A stretch of 64,000 bases of DNA. Source: Fragilaria crotonensis. Taxonomy: Eukaryota; Bacillariophyta; Fragilariophyceae; Fragilariales; Fragilariaceae. Below the pieces are notes generated by a model. The model was given only the letters and a program-made list of their open reading frames with translations. It was not told the DNA's origin and did no database searches. The stretch covers positions 1-64,000 of the forward strand of contig JAKSYS010000070.1 in NCBI GenBank assembly GCA_022925895.1. Reading direction: 5' to 3'. This document shows, piece by piece, positions 31,996 to 45,947 of this stretch. Numbering within the stretch: position 1 is the stretch's first letter; each line of letters begins with the position of its first letter. A program made the translations under genes and the position numbers.

Positions 31996-32580
31996 CTTGC
32001 CGGGTGCCTAATCCAACACCAGCTCACACTTTATCTATCCTATGACTATAGGACTTGTACCAGGTACTGTATGTAGACTGTAGACCCTTGTACCGTACAT
32101 ACAAATGAAAATCTATTCCGCTCTTCGAAGCAAACAGCAAACGCAGATGCCAAGAATTTTTTGCTGTTTCTGCGTAGAGAGATGTATACAAAAAAAAGTG
32201 TGTATATACAGTGTATTGTTTGCTGCTGGTGGAAAAATGACACTCCAGTATCTGAATAAGATAGAGAACTTGCCACCGACAATCACGTGTACTCAGAGAA
32301 AACGTATCGAACCCCTACGACAGCTGCAGATGTTGTGTCGGAGGTCGGAGCACAACAACACGGAACACATCTATCTCCCTCCCTCGTGTTGATTTCGCCG
32401 GAGTTAGAAAGAGAGATCCGAACCTCAACACATCCCCGACTTGAAAGGCGATGTGAAAGTGTTGATCCAGTAGAAACTCGAGCTTGTTGTACTACTGTTA
32501 GACGAGTGATAAGGCCGCAATCAAACCGAGGAAGCCTTACCTTGATGTTTCCAAGGACATCCCGAGTGCGACGACTGATA

Positions 32581-35500
32581 ATGACCATCACATTTTCGTT
32601 GGTATTGCGTCGTGTGGCTTCGTTCAACACGGCAGCTACCCTGACTGCGTTTGCTCCCCGGAAGAAGACCCAATTCCATCTCACCTCATCAGTCACGGGC
32701 GTATCCATCCTGAATCGCAGGGACGGTCCTCAACTACTGCGGCAAAGACATTTCTCAACCGCTCCCCTTTCGTCAGCAAGAGATTCCAACTTGGAACGAG
32801 TGCGACCCTTCCAAGTAACATCCTCATATGAACCAACGGGTGACCAACCGCTTGCGATACAGCAGCTTGTGAAACAGGTGCAACAAGGAGACAAGTTCAG
32901 TATCTTACAAGGCATTACAGGAACTGGCAAAACTTTTGTTATGTCACACGTAATTGCTCACTGCAACAGACCCACTCTTGTACTCTGTCACAATAAAACA
33001 CTGGCAGCACAGCTGGCCCGAGAGCTTCGATCCTTCTTTCAACACAATTCCGTCGAACTGTTCGTCTCCTACTACAATTCCTACACCCCAGAGTATTTTA
33101 TCGAAACAACTGGCACCTATTCGGAAAAAAAGTGTTCTGTCAACGACGAGATTGACGCCCTCCGCCATCGTGCGACTCGCGCTCTGTTGGAACGGAAGGA
33201 CGTTATCGTAGTCGCGTCCGTCTCGTGCATATTCGGATTGGGATTGCCCGCCGAATACCTAGACGCGTCCACCGCTATCGCCGTCGATGATGAAGTGGAC
33301 CCACAGGACTTGGTTCGTCAGTTGAAGGCGATGCTCTACGTACGACCGGAGGGGTGCGATGACATGTTGCGGGGCACTTATCAGTTGTCCAGGGGAAACA
33401 TGTTCGAAGGGACCTCGAAACTCATATTGAGTCTTTGGCCACCGCATGAGAAGTATCCCATACGGATCGAATTGGAAACAGACAACAAATCCGTGACACG
33501 AATCAAATCCATATTGTCCACCAATGCATCCGGTGGGTTGGCACCTCGAGAATCGTTACACATTTTCCCCGCCAAACACCATGTCGTATCGGACCAACGC
33601 TTGGAACAGGCATGTACCTTGATTGAGCAGGAAATGAAGGACCGCGTGGAAGAACTTAACCAAATGGGCAAACACGTCGAGTCGACACGTTTGCAGCAGC
33701 GTGTCATGAACGATTTGCTCTTGTTGCGCGAAACCGGATACTGTCCTGGCGCCGAGAATTATTCTCGGCACTTGGCCGGTCGTGCTCAAGGTGAACCGCC
33801 CGATACCTTGATTGACTACTTCAAATTGGCAGGCGATGGAGATTGGCTCTTAGTGGTGGATGAGTCGCATGTGACGTTGTCGCAGCTCAAGGCAATGTAC
33901 TTCGGCGATCGCTCTAGAAAACTTCGTTTGGTGAAGCATGGGTTTCGACTTCCTTCCGCTCTTGATAACCGACCTTTGAAGGATGAGGAGTTCTGGAGCC
34001 AAGTGTCACAAGCTGTGTTCGTCTCTGCGACTCCTTCATCAAAAGAGTTGGCATTGGCACAGAGCTCTCCGGTTGAAATGATGATCAGACCTACGTTTGT
34101 GTGTGATCCGACAATTGAGTTGAGATCTCCCGATGGACAGCTTGATCATCTAGTCCAGGAGGTCAAGGTGAGAGCCCTTAGAGGCGAGCGTACCTTGGCA
34201 ATGGCCTTGACGAAACGAGATGCTGAAGACCTGTCATCGTACATGTTAGAACATGACGTCAATGCAGCTTACATTCACTGTGACCTTACAACGCAAGAGC
34301 GATCAGATGCGCTAAAAAGCCTTACAAAATGGAGACATTGATTGCTTAGTCGGTGTGAATTTGCTGCGCGAAAGGCTTGGACCTGCCGCAAGTGTCGTTG
34401 GTTGCGATTCTCAATGCCGACTCACAAGGTTTCTTGCGATCCGAAACAGCTCTGTTGCAAACGGTTGGCCGTGCTGCTCGCAACACGAATGGAAAGGCGA
34501 TATTTTATGCGAAAAGGATCACTGATGCCATGCAGCGTTGCATCGATGCCACCAACCGACGACGAACTGTGCAGCTAGCATACAACGAGGAGTATAATCA
34601 ATCGTCGATATCCACCAAGGGCTCCAGCATGATGTCACTCTTTGACCTTCTCAAGGAGGAAATAGAAAGTGAGAAGGCGGTGGAGATCTTTCAGCCCACA
34701 TCCAAAAGGGAGATCAGAGGAGGAGTTCCGCATGAACTACAACTGGCTGAATTGCCATCGGGAAGCTTGTCACTTGACTCACGTTCCAGCGTCATCACTG
34801 ATCACCTGCCAAGTAAACCTGGAGTATACTTCTGGAAAGATGCTGCTGGCAACATCTTGTACATAGGAAAAGCGAAGAAACTACGCAGCCGCGTGAAATC
34901 GTACCTCGGCCCGGGCACAAGACATAGCCCAAGGATAAAGATCATGCTTGCTAAAGCCACCGCCGTGGAGTACGTGTTAACACCGAGTGAACGGGATGCG
35001 TTGGTATTGGAATCAAACCTCATCAAGCACCACCTCCCCCCATACAACGTCCTCTTGAAGGACGACTCGTCATATCCGTACATTTGTGCTTCTGTTGGAG
35101 ATGCGTACCCTCGCTTCTCTGCTGTACCAAGGCGACAAGTGGGCGAGAAGGCATCAAAGTATAGGTACTTTGGACCCTATCCGAAGTATGAAGACATCAA
35201 TACGGTTCTGGATCACATTGAGGAAGCCTATGATTTGAGGGCCAAGTCGTTTGATGCTCGCTATGGATCGGGAACGCAGAATGAGTACAAACTACTATTT
35301 GATCGGGTTTTGAGTGAGGTTTTCGACGGAGGTAATGGAGGGCAGTCGATGATACCGATGCGGGCGGAATTCGAGGAAGCTTCGCTGCTTTTTGGTAGCA
35401 CGTACAATAAATGCAGAGATGTTGTCGCAATCGGACAGAGTAGGGAAGGGGCGAGTGACGCGGTAGTGCATGTTCTACAGCTTCGAAACGGTCTATTGGC

Positions 35501-36545
35501 GAACAGATTCTCTTACGCCTGCACACTGCCGAAGGATTGTCAAGGGACAGAGGATCTAGCCTCTGTAATAGAATCTGTACTCATTCAACAGCACTACCCC
35601 TCTGGTGAGGCATCGGCGATTGGTGGATTCAGCTTCTTCCCAGATGAAGTTCTTTTGCAGTACCCTCTGGGATCCACCGCCGAGTTGAAGAGGGCGATAA
35701 GGAGTGCTCGAACTCTTGCCGAACCGAACCGAAGTTTCCCGACGGACGTGCGTCATATTGCTTCGAGGGGTCCTCGACAACAAAGTGACGAGAGGGCCAT
35801 TGAATTTGCATATGCAAATGCCAAACAGGTGGCCATTGATAGCATGATGGAAAGCGATCGTGGTGCCACGAAAACATCTTTGGATGGAACTGCTATCAAG
35901 GAACTGGAACGCTTGCTCACCTTGGATAACCCGCCGACACGAATTGAGTGTTACGATATCAGTCATACTCAGGGTGAGGTTGCTGTCGGGTCGCGAGTGG
36001 TTTTTGTCAATGGGAAGCCAGAGCCGGCACTGTATAGACGGTTCAATATTCAATCAGAGGTAGGAAACGACGATTACGCAAGCCTGGAGGAAGTACTGCA
36101 GCGACGATTTAGTCGGGTTTGGCTCAACGGCCAAGGTGGGCTAGTTGGGGAAGAGGACCCATGGGCAATGCCTGATTTAATTCTCATTGACGGTGGAGTT
36201 GGTCAATTAAGAGCTGCCATCAAGGGAATGGCGAAGTCGAATGTGTTCCCTCGCTTTACTGATACCGTTAAAGGCAGGGGCAACGATGTGATTTTTGAGG
36301 ACGACGACATGGACCTCGATTCCGGTGCTGCCAACGGCATAGATTTGCAACCAATGAGAGCCTTTGTCCCAATCTGTTCCCTGGCAAAGAATATGGAAGA
36401 AGTCTTCGTTTATGGACGACCGGATCCTGTCAACGATACACCAGATTCTCCCGGTCTCCTTCTATTGAGGTCTTTGAGAGATGAGAGTCATCGCTTTGCA
36501 CTTGCGTCGCATCGCAAGCGCCGAACAGCTGAGTTAATTAAATAG
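32581..36545 (+). CDS. UvrB-UvrC fusion, nucleotide excision repair (two apparent single-base frame breaks)
   Basis: One gene encodes bacterial-type UvrB followed by UvrC. From the ATG at 32581 the first 30 residues end LTAFAP, a plausible secondary-plastid cleavage site. UvrB shows Walker A GITGTGKT (residue 111), the damage-sensing hairpin region [17 protein letters not shown] (residue 427) and VFVSATPS (481). After residue 575 the conserved block is spread over three frames: one extra base in AAAA near 34329 and one in AAA near 34370. It then reads [13 protein letters not shown] and QTVGRAARN. UvrC follows with GIY-YIG nuclease (PGVYFWKD ... [10 protein letters not shown]), then RIECYDISH and PDLILIDGG of the C-terminal nuclease, and ends [12 protein letters not shown]. 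The two C-terminal helix-hairpin-helix motifs of bacterial UvrC and a clear UVR motif are missing. If the breaks are real it is a pseudogene; if not, it makes a dual-incision repair enzyme of about 1,320 residues. Confidence 0.85.
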
Positions 36546-37020
36546 ATTGCAGCTCAACTTTCATCATCATACGTTTCGGCGGTGCAAGGATCTCCCTGCA
36601 GGTGATCTGATGGTGCCGAGACGCCACACTGTTGACTGATCCACTATACCTTCATTGACTCGTGTGTCAATACATTATAACTTGATTGTGCCCCTCCCCC
36701 ATCTTAAGACGAGGCTACTATCAAAGTATCTCTTTCTATGTGGGAGCAGTAATTAATTCCAATAGATTGTAAGTCCAAGGTCAACGATTCTTTGACGGCA
36801 TCCGTCTCTTCTTTAGTCAAACACCATCACTTAAAAATGCCATCGGAATAGGCTGTTTGATACCACGGCGGAAGCGAGTTCAAGAGTCGCACAGCATCGC
36901 CACATTCGTTCGACGATAGGCGTTCCTGATGAAGAACGCAGTCCCAGTTGTCGCAGCTTAAATGTAGGCTGTAGCGCAAATGTCAAGTAGTCTGCTCGTG
37001 ATACTCAGTATGATTAAACT
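36546..37020. other. Spacer between convergent genes
   Basis: The UvrB-UvrC gene and the GluRS gene end toward each other here. No ORF or repeat of note was seen; it should hold both 3' ends. Confidence 0.5.
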
Positions 37021-39780
<2,760 letters not shown>

Positions 39781-40199
39781 TGATTGCCGCTTGTGTCGTA
39801 TCGATGAACCGAAGTTGACGTTGGAGGGCGACACGAAGAAAATCGATGATATGTGGGCTCTGACTTTGTCATACACTTTCTCGTGGGACGCAGCACGCAT
39901 CGACTGTGTACCGATGGTATGGATTCCGACTTCAACTTTTGCCTCCAAACGGAGCCTAGTAGGCATACCCTACGCCCTCAAGCGCGAGAGCATAACGCGT
40001 AACCTTATTGATTCAACTTATCACGAGGTTTGTTAGGATCTTTAAAATATAGTTCGTACTGATCTGCGACGTCGCGCGTCTGTCTGCATGGCAGCGGCGG
40101 GCCAGGTGTCAAGAATCCCTCACACATCATTCATTTCTCTCATGTAAATGTAGGAAGTGTTCAGCAATTTTTTCCCGATTTCGTTTTTCGAAACCCATC
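39781..40199. promoter_or_regulatory. Divergent promoter region between GluRS and DHAR genes
   Basis: 419 bp separate the two start codons, which point away from each other. Both products carry plastid-type presequences. Any shared control would have to lie here. I see no named element. Confidence 0.4.
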
Positions 40200-41199
40200 A
40201 TGTCGACGATGGTTCGTTACCTGATAATTGCCCTGGCTACGGGGGCATCATTCGCTCTGCAAGGCCCACCTGCAATATCCAGACCGCGTAAAACCTCATT
40301 ACAAGCAGGTGTGATGAATCGAGGACTTGAACAAAGGCGGGAAGGTGCAACGCCGCAAGGTTCGTATCTTGATGTGGATCTCGTAGTCGTCAAGGCCAAT
40401 CATGACGATCGGTAACTGTGCATACTGTGACGAACTGAGTCTTATTCGCGTTTTGAGTACTCGCTGACTCTGAAATCCATGAACTTCATATCTCACGTTG
40501 TTTCCTTTCTCCCTTGTACCAAACAATGCAGAGGGCGGCATGACTCTATACTTGAAAGCCGCCGCCGATGGAACATCCGTCGGTGACTGTCCTTTTGCGC
40601 ACGCAGTTCGAATGGTTTTGGAAGAGAAGGGCTTGGAGTACGATCTCCGACCCAGTACCCAAGAAACAAAACCTAGCTGGTTAGTGGAACACTACGATGG
40701 AAAGATGCCAGCCTTGAGACATCGCAAGGAATGTTATGTCGAAAGTGAAGTCATTTGCCAGTATTTAGATTTCTTTTTCCCGAATCCTTCCATGACATGT
40801 AAGAACAAAAAAATAAAGGCAGCAGCAGAAGCCGCAGTGGATGGGTTCTTCCCGCGTGTCGCGAAGTACTTGAAGCACACTCCTGATGGGGACGATAACG
40901 ATGACATCCTCAAGGCGAGTTTAGAATCAGGGCTGCAGATATTGGAAGATCATCTGCTGTGCCAGGAAGGACAATTTTTGTGTGGCGACCAATTTACAGT
41001 GATGGATTGCTCGCTGGCACCGAAGCTTTATCACATGAAGACGGGCCTGAAGGTATTCAAGGCCAGTGCGGTGGACGTTGAGGCTCAATTTCCAATGGTT
41101 TCAAAATATATGGATACAGTGATGGCTCGGCAGTCTTTTGTGACAACGATGTATCCAGAAGATGTGATTCTTTATGGTTGGGGTAATGCGAGGCAGTAA
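40200..41199 (+). CDS. DHAR: Dehydroascorbate reductase (GST fold), probably plastid-targeted, two exons
   Basis: Exon 1 (40200-40359) encodes a signal peptide (MSTMVRYLIIALATGASFAL) with an ASF-type cleavage site. Exon 2 (40532-41199) encodes the enzyme; the chosen donor AAG-GTTCGT and acceptor ATGCAG keep frame and give 275 residues. A stronger-looking GTAACT donor at about 40410 would break the frame, so the junction is the least certain point. The thioredoxin-like domain has TSVGDCPFAHAV with the catalytic Cys typical of DHARs. The GST C-terminal domain includes FLCGDQFTVMDCSLAPKLYH, very close to plant DHAR. It reduces dehydroascorbate to ascorbate with glutathione in the ascorbate-glutathione cycle. 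Confidence 0.85.
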
Positions 41200-41629
41200 C
41201 ATAGGACTTAATCCTGCGTTTGAACGATTGTGTCATGTCGTACACACGACAAGGAGGTTGTCATGCTGACATCATACCAGCTATATTCTCTTCGGTGTGT
41301 CCAATCTTGCTTGATAATGAAAGGCTACTTGATGTATGGTCATGTCAAGTTGGATGAATCATGAAATAATCATGAGATGCATGATTTACTTGGTTGCGCG
41401 AACGTATCTTGCAATGCTATCATGGTTTTTAGAGCAGTATCAGAGTATAATCTTACTCCAAAATGTTTTCAGTCGTGTTAGTTGGCTGACTACTTGTATT
41501 TCCCGTAGCGTCCAGTACCTTTGTGACGTGGTTTTCGACTCAGCCTCACAAATCTTTCGGTTCTCCACTCGTTGACGCACCAGATGCTGACCAAACCACC
41601 TTCGCACTCTTTGCAGAGCATACAGGAGC
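41200..41629. other. Spacer without a recognised gene
   Basis: 3' end of the DHAR gene and 5' flank of the HAD-ankyrin gene. No credible upstream exon was found. Confidence 0.4.
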
Positions 41630-42805
41630 ATGAAGCCTTGGAGGGCGTTAACATTGTGCCTATCATCCACAATGAAGAAACGACCACTCCTTCGCGGTGT
41701 TGTCTTGGACATGGATGGTACCTTGACAGTCCCGAACCTCGACTTCGCTGAAATGTATCGTCGATGTGGGGTAGACAAGAAGGACGATATCCTAAAAGTG
41801 CTGGCTGCCATGCCGAGCGAGGAAGCGGCAAGCAGGTACAAGATCATTGAAGACATGGAAGATGAAGCTACTCGAACGATGAAACTCATGCCAGGTGCAC
41901 CAGAACTCATGATGTGGTTGCGAGCTCATAAAATCCGAACAGCCGTAGTGACACGCAATACAATGAAATCAGTGAAGGCGCTGGAAACTATGCTGGGAAC
42001 ATTGGATATTATTGTTGCGCGTGATACGCATGCAGGCATTCTGCCCAAACCACATCCTTCAGCGATGCAGTATATTTGCAAAGAATGGAATATTACCGAT
42101 CCTTCCACTCTCATCATGATCGGCGACTCTCCTGCGAACGATGTTGCATTCGGCAAAGGTGCAGGGACTTTGACAGCTCTTTTAAATTCAGGACGACAAC
42201 AATTCGACGCCGACAAAGCACCTACAGAATCTGCAGACGTTGTTGTTGATCTACTTTGGGATCTTCCTCATCATCTCTGGTCACTCTTCAAGATTGATGG
42301 ATCCCTTGGAACGAATACGCCGCTGAAGAAATACGACACTCCTGCTCCATGTTCTCCAACAACTCGCTCTGCTGTCGAGGGAAACATTGACGGCATGACC
42401 CCGGATCAGCTTCACGTACCAGACAAATCTGGCAACACTCCACTAATCTGGGCTGCTGACGCCGGCAATGATGATGTAGTGCAACATGTGCTGCAAGATT
42501 CCGCAGCATCCATCAACCATCGAGGCTACTTGGGAAGCACCGCCCTTTCTCGAGCCGCGCGACGCGGGCATGTCCGCATCTTGGAGCTCCTCCTTCAAGC
42601 TGGCGCGGATCCCAACATTTGCAACGACAAGATGCAGTATCCACTTCACTTTGCGGCCTTCAAAGGACACATGCCGGCTGTCCTGGTATTGCTGGCATGC
42701 GAGAAGCTTAACAAGTGCGTGCTGGATCGCAAGGGTCGAATCCCTGCGTACGATACCAAGGACGACGCGATAAGAGATGTTATCTTGGCATCTATGGACT
42801 CGTAG
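41630..42805 (+). CDS. HAD-superfamily phosphatase fused to ankyrin repeats
   Basis: 391 residues, one exon. All four HAD motifs are present: VVLDMDGTLT (motif I with both Asp nucleophile and acid/base, about residue 25), AVVTRN (motif II Thr), LPKPHPSAM (motif III Lys) and MIGDSPANDVAFG (motif IV Asp pair, about residue 163). The small helical cap between motifs I and II makes it phosphoglycolate-phosphatase-like. From about residue 265 come three ankyrin repeats (GNTPLIWAADAGNDDVVQHV, GSTALSRAARRGHVRILELL, YPLHFAAFKGHMPAVLVLL). The likely role is dephosphorylation of a small phosphometabolite or protein, with the repeats as a docking module; the substrate is not known. An ATG 14 codons further in (MKKRPLLRG) could also be the start. 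Confidence 0.85.
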   Translation: MKPWRALTLCLSSTMKKRPLLRGVVLDMDGTLTVPNLDFAEMYRRCGVDKKDDILKVLAAMPSEEAASRYKIIEDMEDEATRTMKLMPGAPELMMWLRAHKIRTAVVTRNTMKSVKALETMLGTLDIIVARDTHAGILPKPHPSAMQYICKEWNITDPSTLIMIGDSPANDVAFGKGAGTLTALLNSGRQQFDADKAPTESADVVVDLLWDLPHHLWSLFKIDGSLGTNTPLKKYDTPAPCSPTTRSAVEGNIDGMTPDQLHVPDKSGNTPLIWAADAGNDDVVQHVLQDSAASINHRGYLGSTALSRAARRGHVRILELLLQAGADPNICNDKMQYPLHFAAFKGHMPAVLVLLACEKLNKCVLDRKGRIPAYDTKDDAIRDVILASMDS

Positions 42806-43627
42806 CTAACTCGAACACATGTTTTCGTAGACTTACGCTCATCACTGCCCCTACTACCAACTACTTTACTCCTGAGTACTGAAGGAGTTCAGCACTTGGA
42901 ACGTCTGCTACCCTCGCCTCTCTCAAGTCCGGTCTCCAGACTCTAGGTAACCCCTACCGACAAAGACTCATGCTCTCGCCAATCATATCTACTCCCTACG
43001 CTCTTGTCCTCTATCCATCCAATATGCTCCACTACACCACTTTACTCTCTATGTATTATGTATATGCTATACTCGTAGCTTGTAGGTCTACGACGTAATC
43101 CAAGATCCAAGCACTCAAGCTAGGTCTTGATTACTTCCAGTACATGCACTATGTGCTATATGACTATATAACATACTACTAGAGCTCTCTAGTAGAGTAT
43201 GCATCCAACATGGAGTCGGTACAGTGGTACAGTAGTCCGATCACTGTACTCCTATGACATAAAATTCCGGGTACATCATGTACTCCAATGATTCAGTTCC
43301 CCTAACCTACGTGAGCAGGTACTGTGCTGGAGTAGACTGGAGCGTGACCTAAGAATTAACCGTGGCACCTGGCACAGGCGATGGGCATGCATCATGCATA
43401 CACATAATAGTACTGTACCAGGTATCCGGTACCAGTACATACGGCCAAGCCTGTAAACTGTGAACCCAGTCATGTCCCGAGTCCCGAGTCTCGTCTCCGA
43501 AGTCCAAATGGCAGACGCGTCTTTCGGCCTGATGTCACCTGAAGCGCGTCACAAACTTGATTGACACCAGCATCATTCTCGACGTGCACAATGTGAGCAC
43601 AACCGAGGCAAGATCCCCAACATAAGC
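42806..43627. other. Spacer without a recognised gene
   Basis: About 820 bp with many short palindromic words (GGTACC, GTAC, TAGAGCTCTCTA). A near-palindrome CTACTAGAG-CT-CTCTAGTAG lies at 43176-43195. The right end is the 5' flank of the carrier gene. No gene seen. Confidence 0.4.
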
Positions 43628-44932
43628 ATGCCGTCCAAGGACAACGCGAAGAAACCACCCTTGCTGCACCTCATTGCCGGAGGATGTGCCGGCTTTGTTG
43701 AGAGCAGTATTTGTCGTAAGTCTATGGTGGTTATGACGAATTGTGAGACTTCATTGACCTGACAGCAGCGGACTATTCCAGATCCCCTTGATACTATCAA
43801 AACGCGATTGCAGCTTCGTCGTCAGTCGCAAACCATTGACGCCATTAAGGCTCGAAGTAGCATGATGGAACCAGCCCTAAGATTGAAGCATTCCTTGACG
43901 GAACCTCTGAGCGTGCTTGGGCGAGGCGCATCGTGGGCGGAACCCAAGATCCATTCCCAAAGCGGAGTTGTGGCAATGCACCAGGGAGCTTTGCACGAAC
44001 CCAGTCTGAAAATGACCACGGTGACGGTGAGTCCTCCTCCCACGCGGCCCATCAAATATTCGGGAAACGCAGTAACTGCTCCCTTGGGGCCCTTTGGAAC
44101 CGCCAAACGCATCGTGCAGCGCGAAGGATTCTTGGCACTCTACAAGGGTCTCGGTGCCGTGTATGTAGGCATTATTCCCAAAATGGCCATTCGTTTTCTC
44201 TCCTTCGAGCAATACAAGGAAGGACTAGGTCGTGTCATGGGAAGTGGATCATCCACCGTGTTTTTGGCTGGGCTTGCATCAGGATTGACCGAAGCTGTCT
44301 TGGTGGTGACCCCCGCAGAAGTCTGTAAGATTCGAATGCAGGGACAATATCACAGTATGATGGATCCGTCCCAGATGAAGAATCGAAAGTATACAAACGT
44401 CTTGCAAACAGCTGCAACTATCGTGCGAGAAGAAGGCATGGGTGCCTTGTACAAAGGTCTCATCCCGACGATGCTTCGTCAGGGGTGTAATCAGGCCGTC
44501 AACTTCACCGCTTACCAGTGGATTAAGAGAAAAGTTTTGGATGTACAGGGTGGCAGCGAGTTACATTTCTGGCAATCACTGGTAATTGGAGGGCTAAGCG
44601 GAGGTATGGGACCTTTAGTAAATAACCCATTGGGTAAGTCGTTTATGTCATTGTCGTAGAACGACTGCGTTTCACGTTACTGATCGCTTGGTTCCTATGA
44701 ATTCACAGATGTTGTCAAGACGAGACTGCAAAAGCAAGTGGTGATGGCAGGGAAAAAAACGAAATATTCCGGTCTCGTGCAAGCCTGTGGCGTGATTGCG
44801 CGAGAGGAGGGAATTCTGGCTCTCTGGAAGGGCATCACGCCTCGTTTGATGCGAATCATGCCTGGACAGGCCATTACTTTTATGACGTATGAGGCCGTTA
44901 GTTCATTCCTGTATCGCAACGAATTGATCTAA
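43628..44932 (+). CDS. Mitochondrial carrier family protein, succinate/fumarate-carrier-like, three exons
   Basis: Exons 43628-43715, 43782-44633 and 44709-44932 join across GT-AG introns of 66 and 75 bp, both phase 1, to give 387 residues. Strikingly, introns 1 and 3' both fall inside the Px[D/E]xxK signatures. Splicing restores CHPLDTIKTRLQ (repeat 1) and NPLDVVKTRLQ (repeat 3); TPAEVCKIRMQGQ is repeat 2. The three tandem modules, six helices and the GxxxTxxR-type matrix segments are as expected. GCNQAVNFTAYQW in repeat 2 and the repeat-2 signature are close to yeast SFC1-type succinate-fumarate exchangers. A 60-residue polar insertion after the first signature (about residues 42-105) makes it longer than the usual 300. 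The substrate call is inference. Confidence 0.88.
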
Positions 44933-45534
44933 CTCCATGAAATGAGCTGGCATTCAAGGGTGCATACTATAGGACAATCGGTCAAGACTTGAATCTCGAT
45001 CTACTGCTGTCGACGACAACTCCATAGCGTCCTTCCGTTCCACCTCATTTCTCTTGTCATATAATCGAATGGTCTTGTTCAACACTCCTATGAGACATTT
45101 TGATTAGTTGACTTTTGATGGTACAGTGTTTGTACTGCCCACTGGAGGCTGAAGGGATGCCATCCATCAATCATCTGCCCGTCTGACACTGAGTTGGCGT
45201 TCAAGATTGAAGTACGAATAGAAAAGATGAAGATTCATGCCTTACTCATATATCTTGATGGAATCCAAAGTCATTTGAGAGTCTCCCTTTGGTACAAGTA
45301 TGCATACCATTGAACGAAGGAAAATTACGAATAGAAAACTGGTTCCAATGATCTGTGGTGTATGGTGATATGGTGATGGGCAGTTGTGCAGTTCTGGAGA
45401 TGACTGGACCAGGAATGACGCTACGTACTACTACCGGTAGTAGAGAGTGTCATACCTCATACCTCGCATACCGCATACCTCATACCAGGTACATGTCTAC
45501 TCTAGGTGAGTATGTACTGGTTTCACTATGCACA
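44933..45534. other. Spacer without a recognised gene
   Basis: Between the carrier gene and the DIRS element. It includes a perfect 16-bp palindrome CTACTACCGGTAGTAG at 45428-45443 and a run of CATACCTC/GCATACC repeats at about 45450-45490. Confidence 0.45.
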
Positions 45535-45943
45535 CTTTGCGTACCCATGGGTCAAGATGGATAAGCAGGAAGGGACAGGCAGTAACTTGGTAAGTACACA
45601 ATGTCCTGACGATTTCAATGTCTCTAACGCGGTCTGCACTTCGACAGAAAAAACGACGTACCGACAACGGTCGGTGTTTGGTTGTCGAGCGTCAGGTCAC
45701 CGCGTACTGGAATTGGAAAGCCCTCTGAAAAGGGGTCCTCGTCACCATGTCATTAGGTACCCAGAAGGACAATGCTTACCGACAGAAACCGGTTACTTGG
45801 AAAGTCCAAGCCTTACCGTTTACTTGAAAGCAGCTTGTCAGAGCAAAGTGATTTGCTCACTCTTTTTGGTTCTCTCTGCGTTTATCCTCGGACCGTACAC
45901 CCAAGGCCTTTCGACAGAAAGACCAATCTGCAGTTTCTTTTTC
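45535..45943 (+). repeat. Split direct repeat A1
   Basis: 409 bp, matching 54275-54683 with about four substitutions. It ends five bases before the ATG of the Gag-like ORF, so it acts as the element's 5' leader and probable promoter. Confidence 0.95.
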
Positions 45944-45947
45944 TATC

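Noticed and set aside
34329-34372. A short spliced intron joining the UvrB and UvrC frames
   Set aside because: The conserved UvrB motif is encoded continuously across the stretch if single bases are skipped, and no GT-AG pair removes only the extra bases.
40408-40531. Stronger-looking GTAACT donor for the DHAR intron
   Set aside because: It gives phase 2, which cannot be joined to either available acceptor in the frame of the DHAR domain. The GTTCGT donor at 40360 keeps frame.
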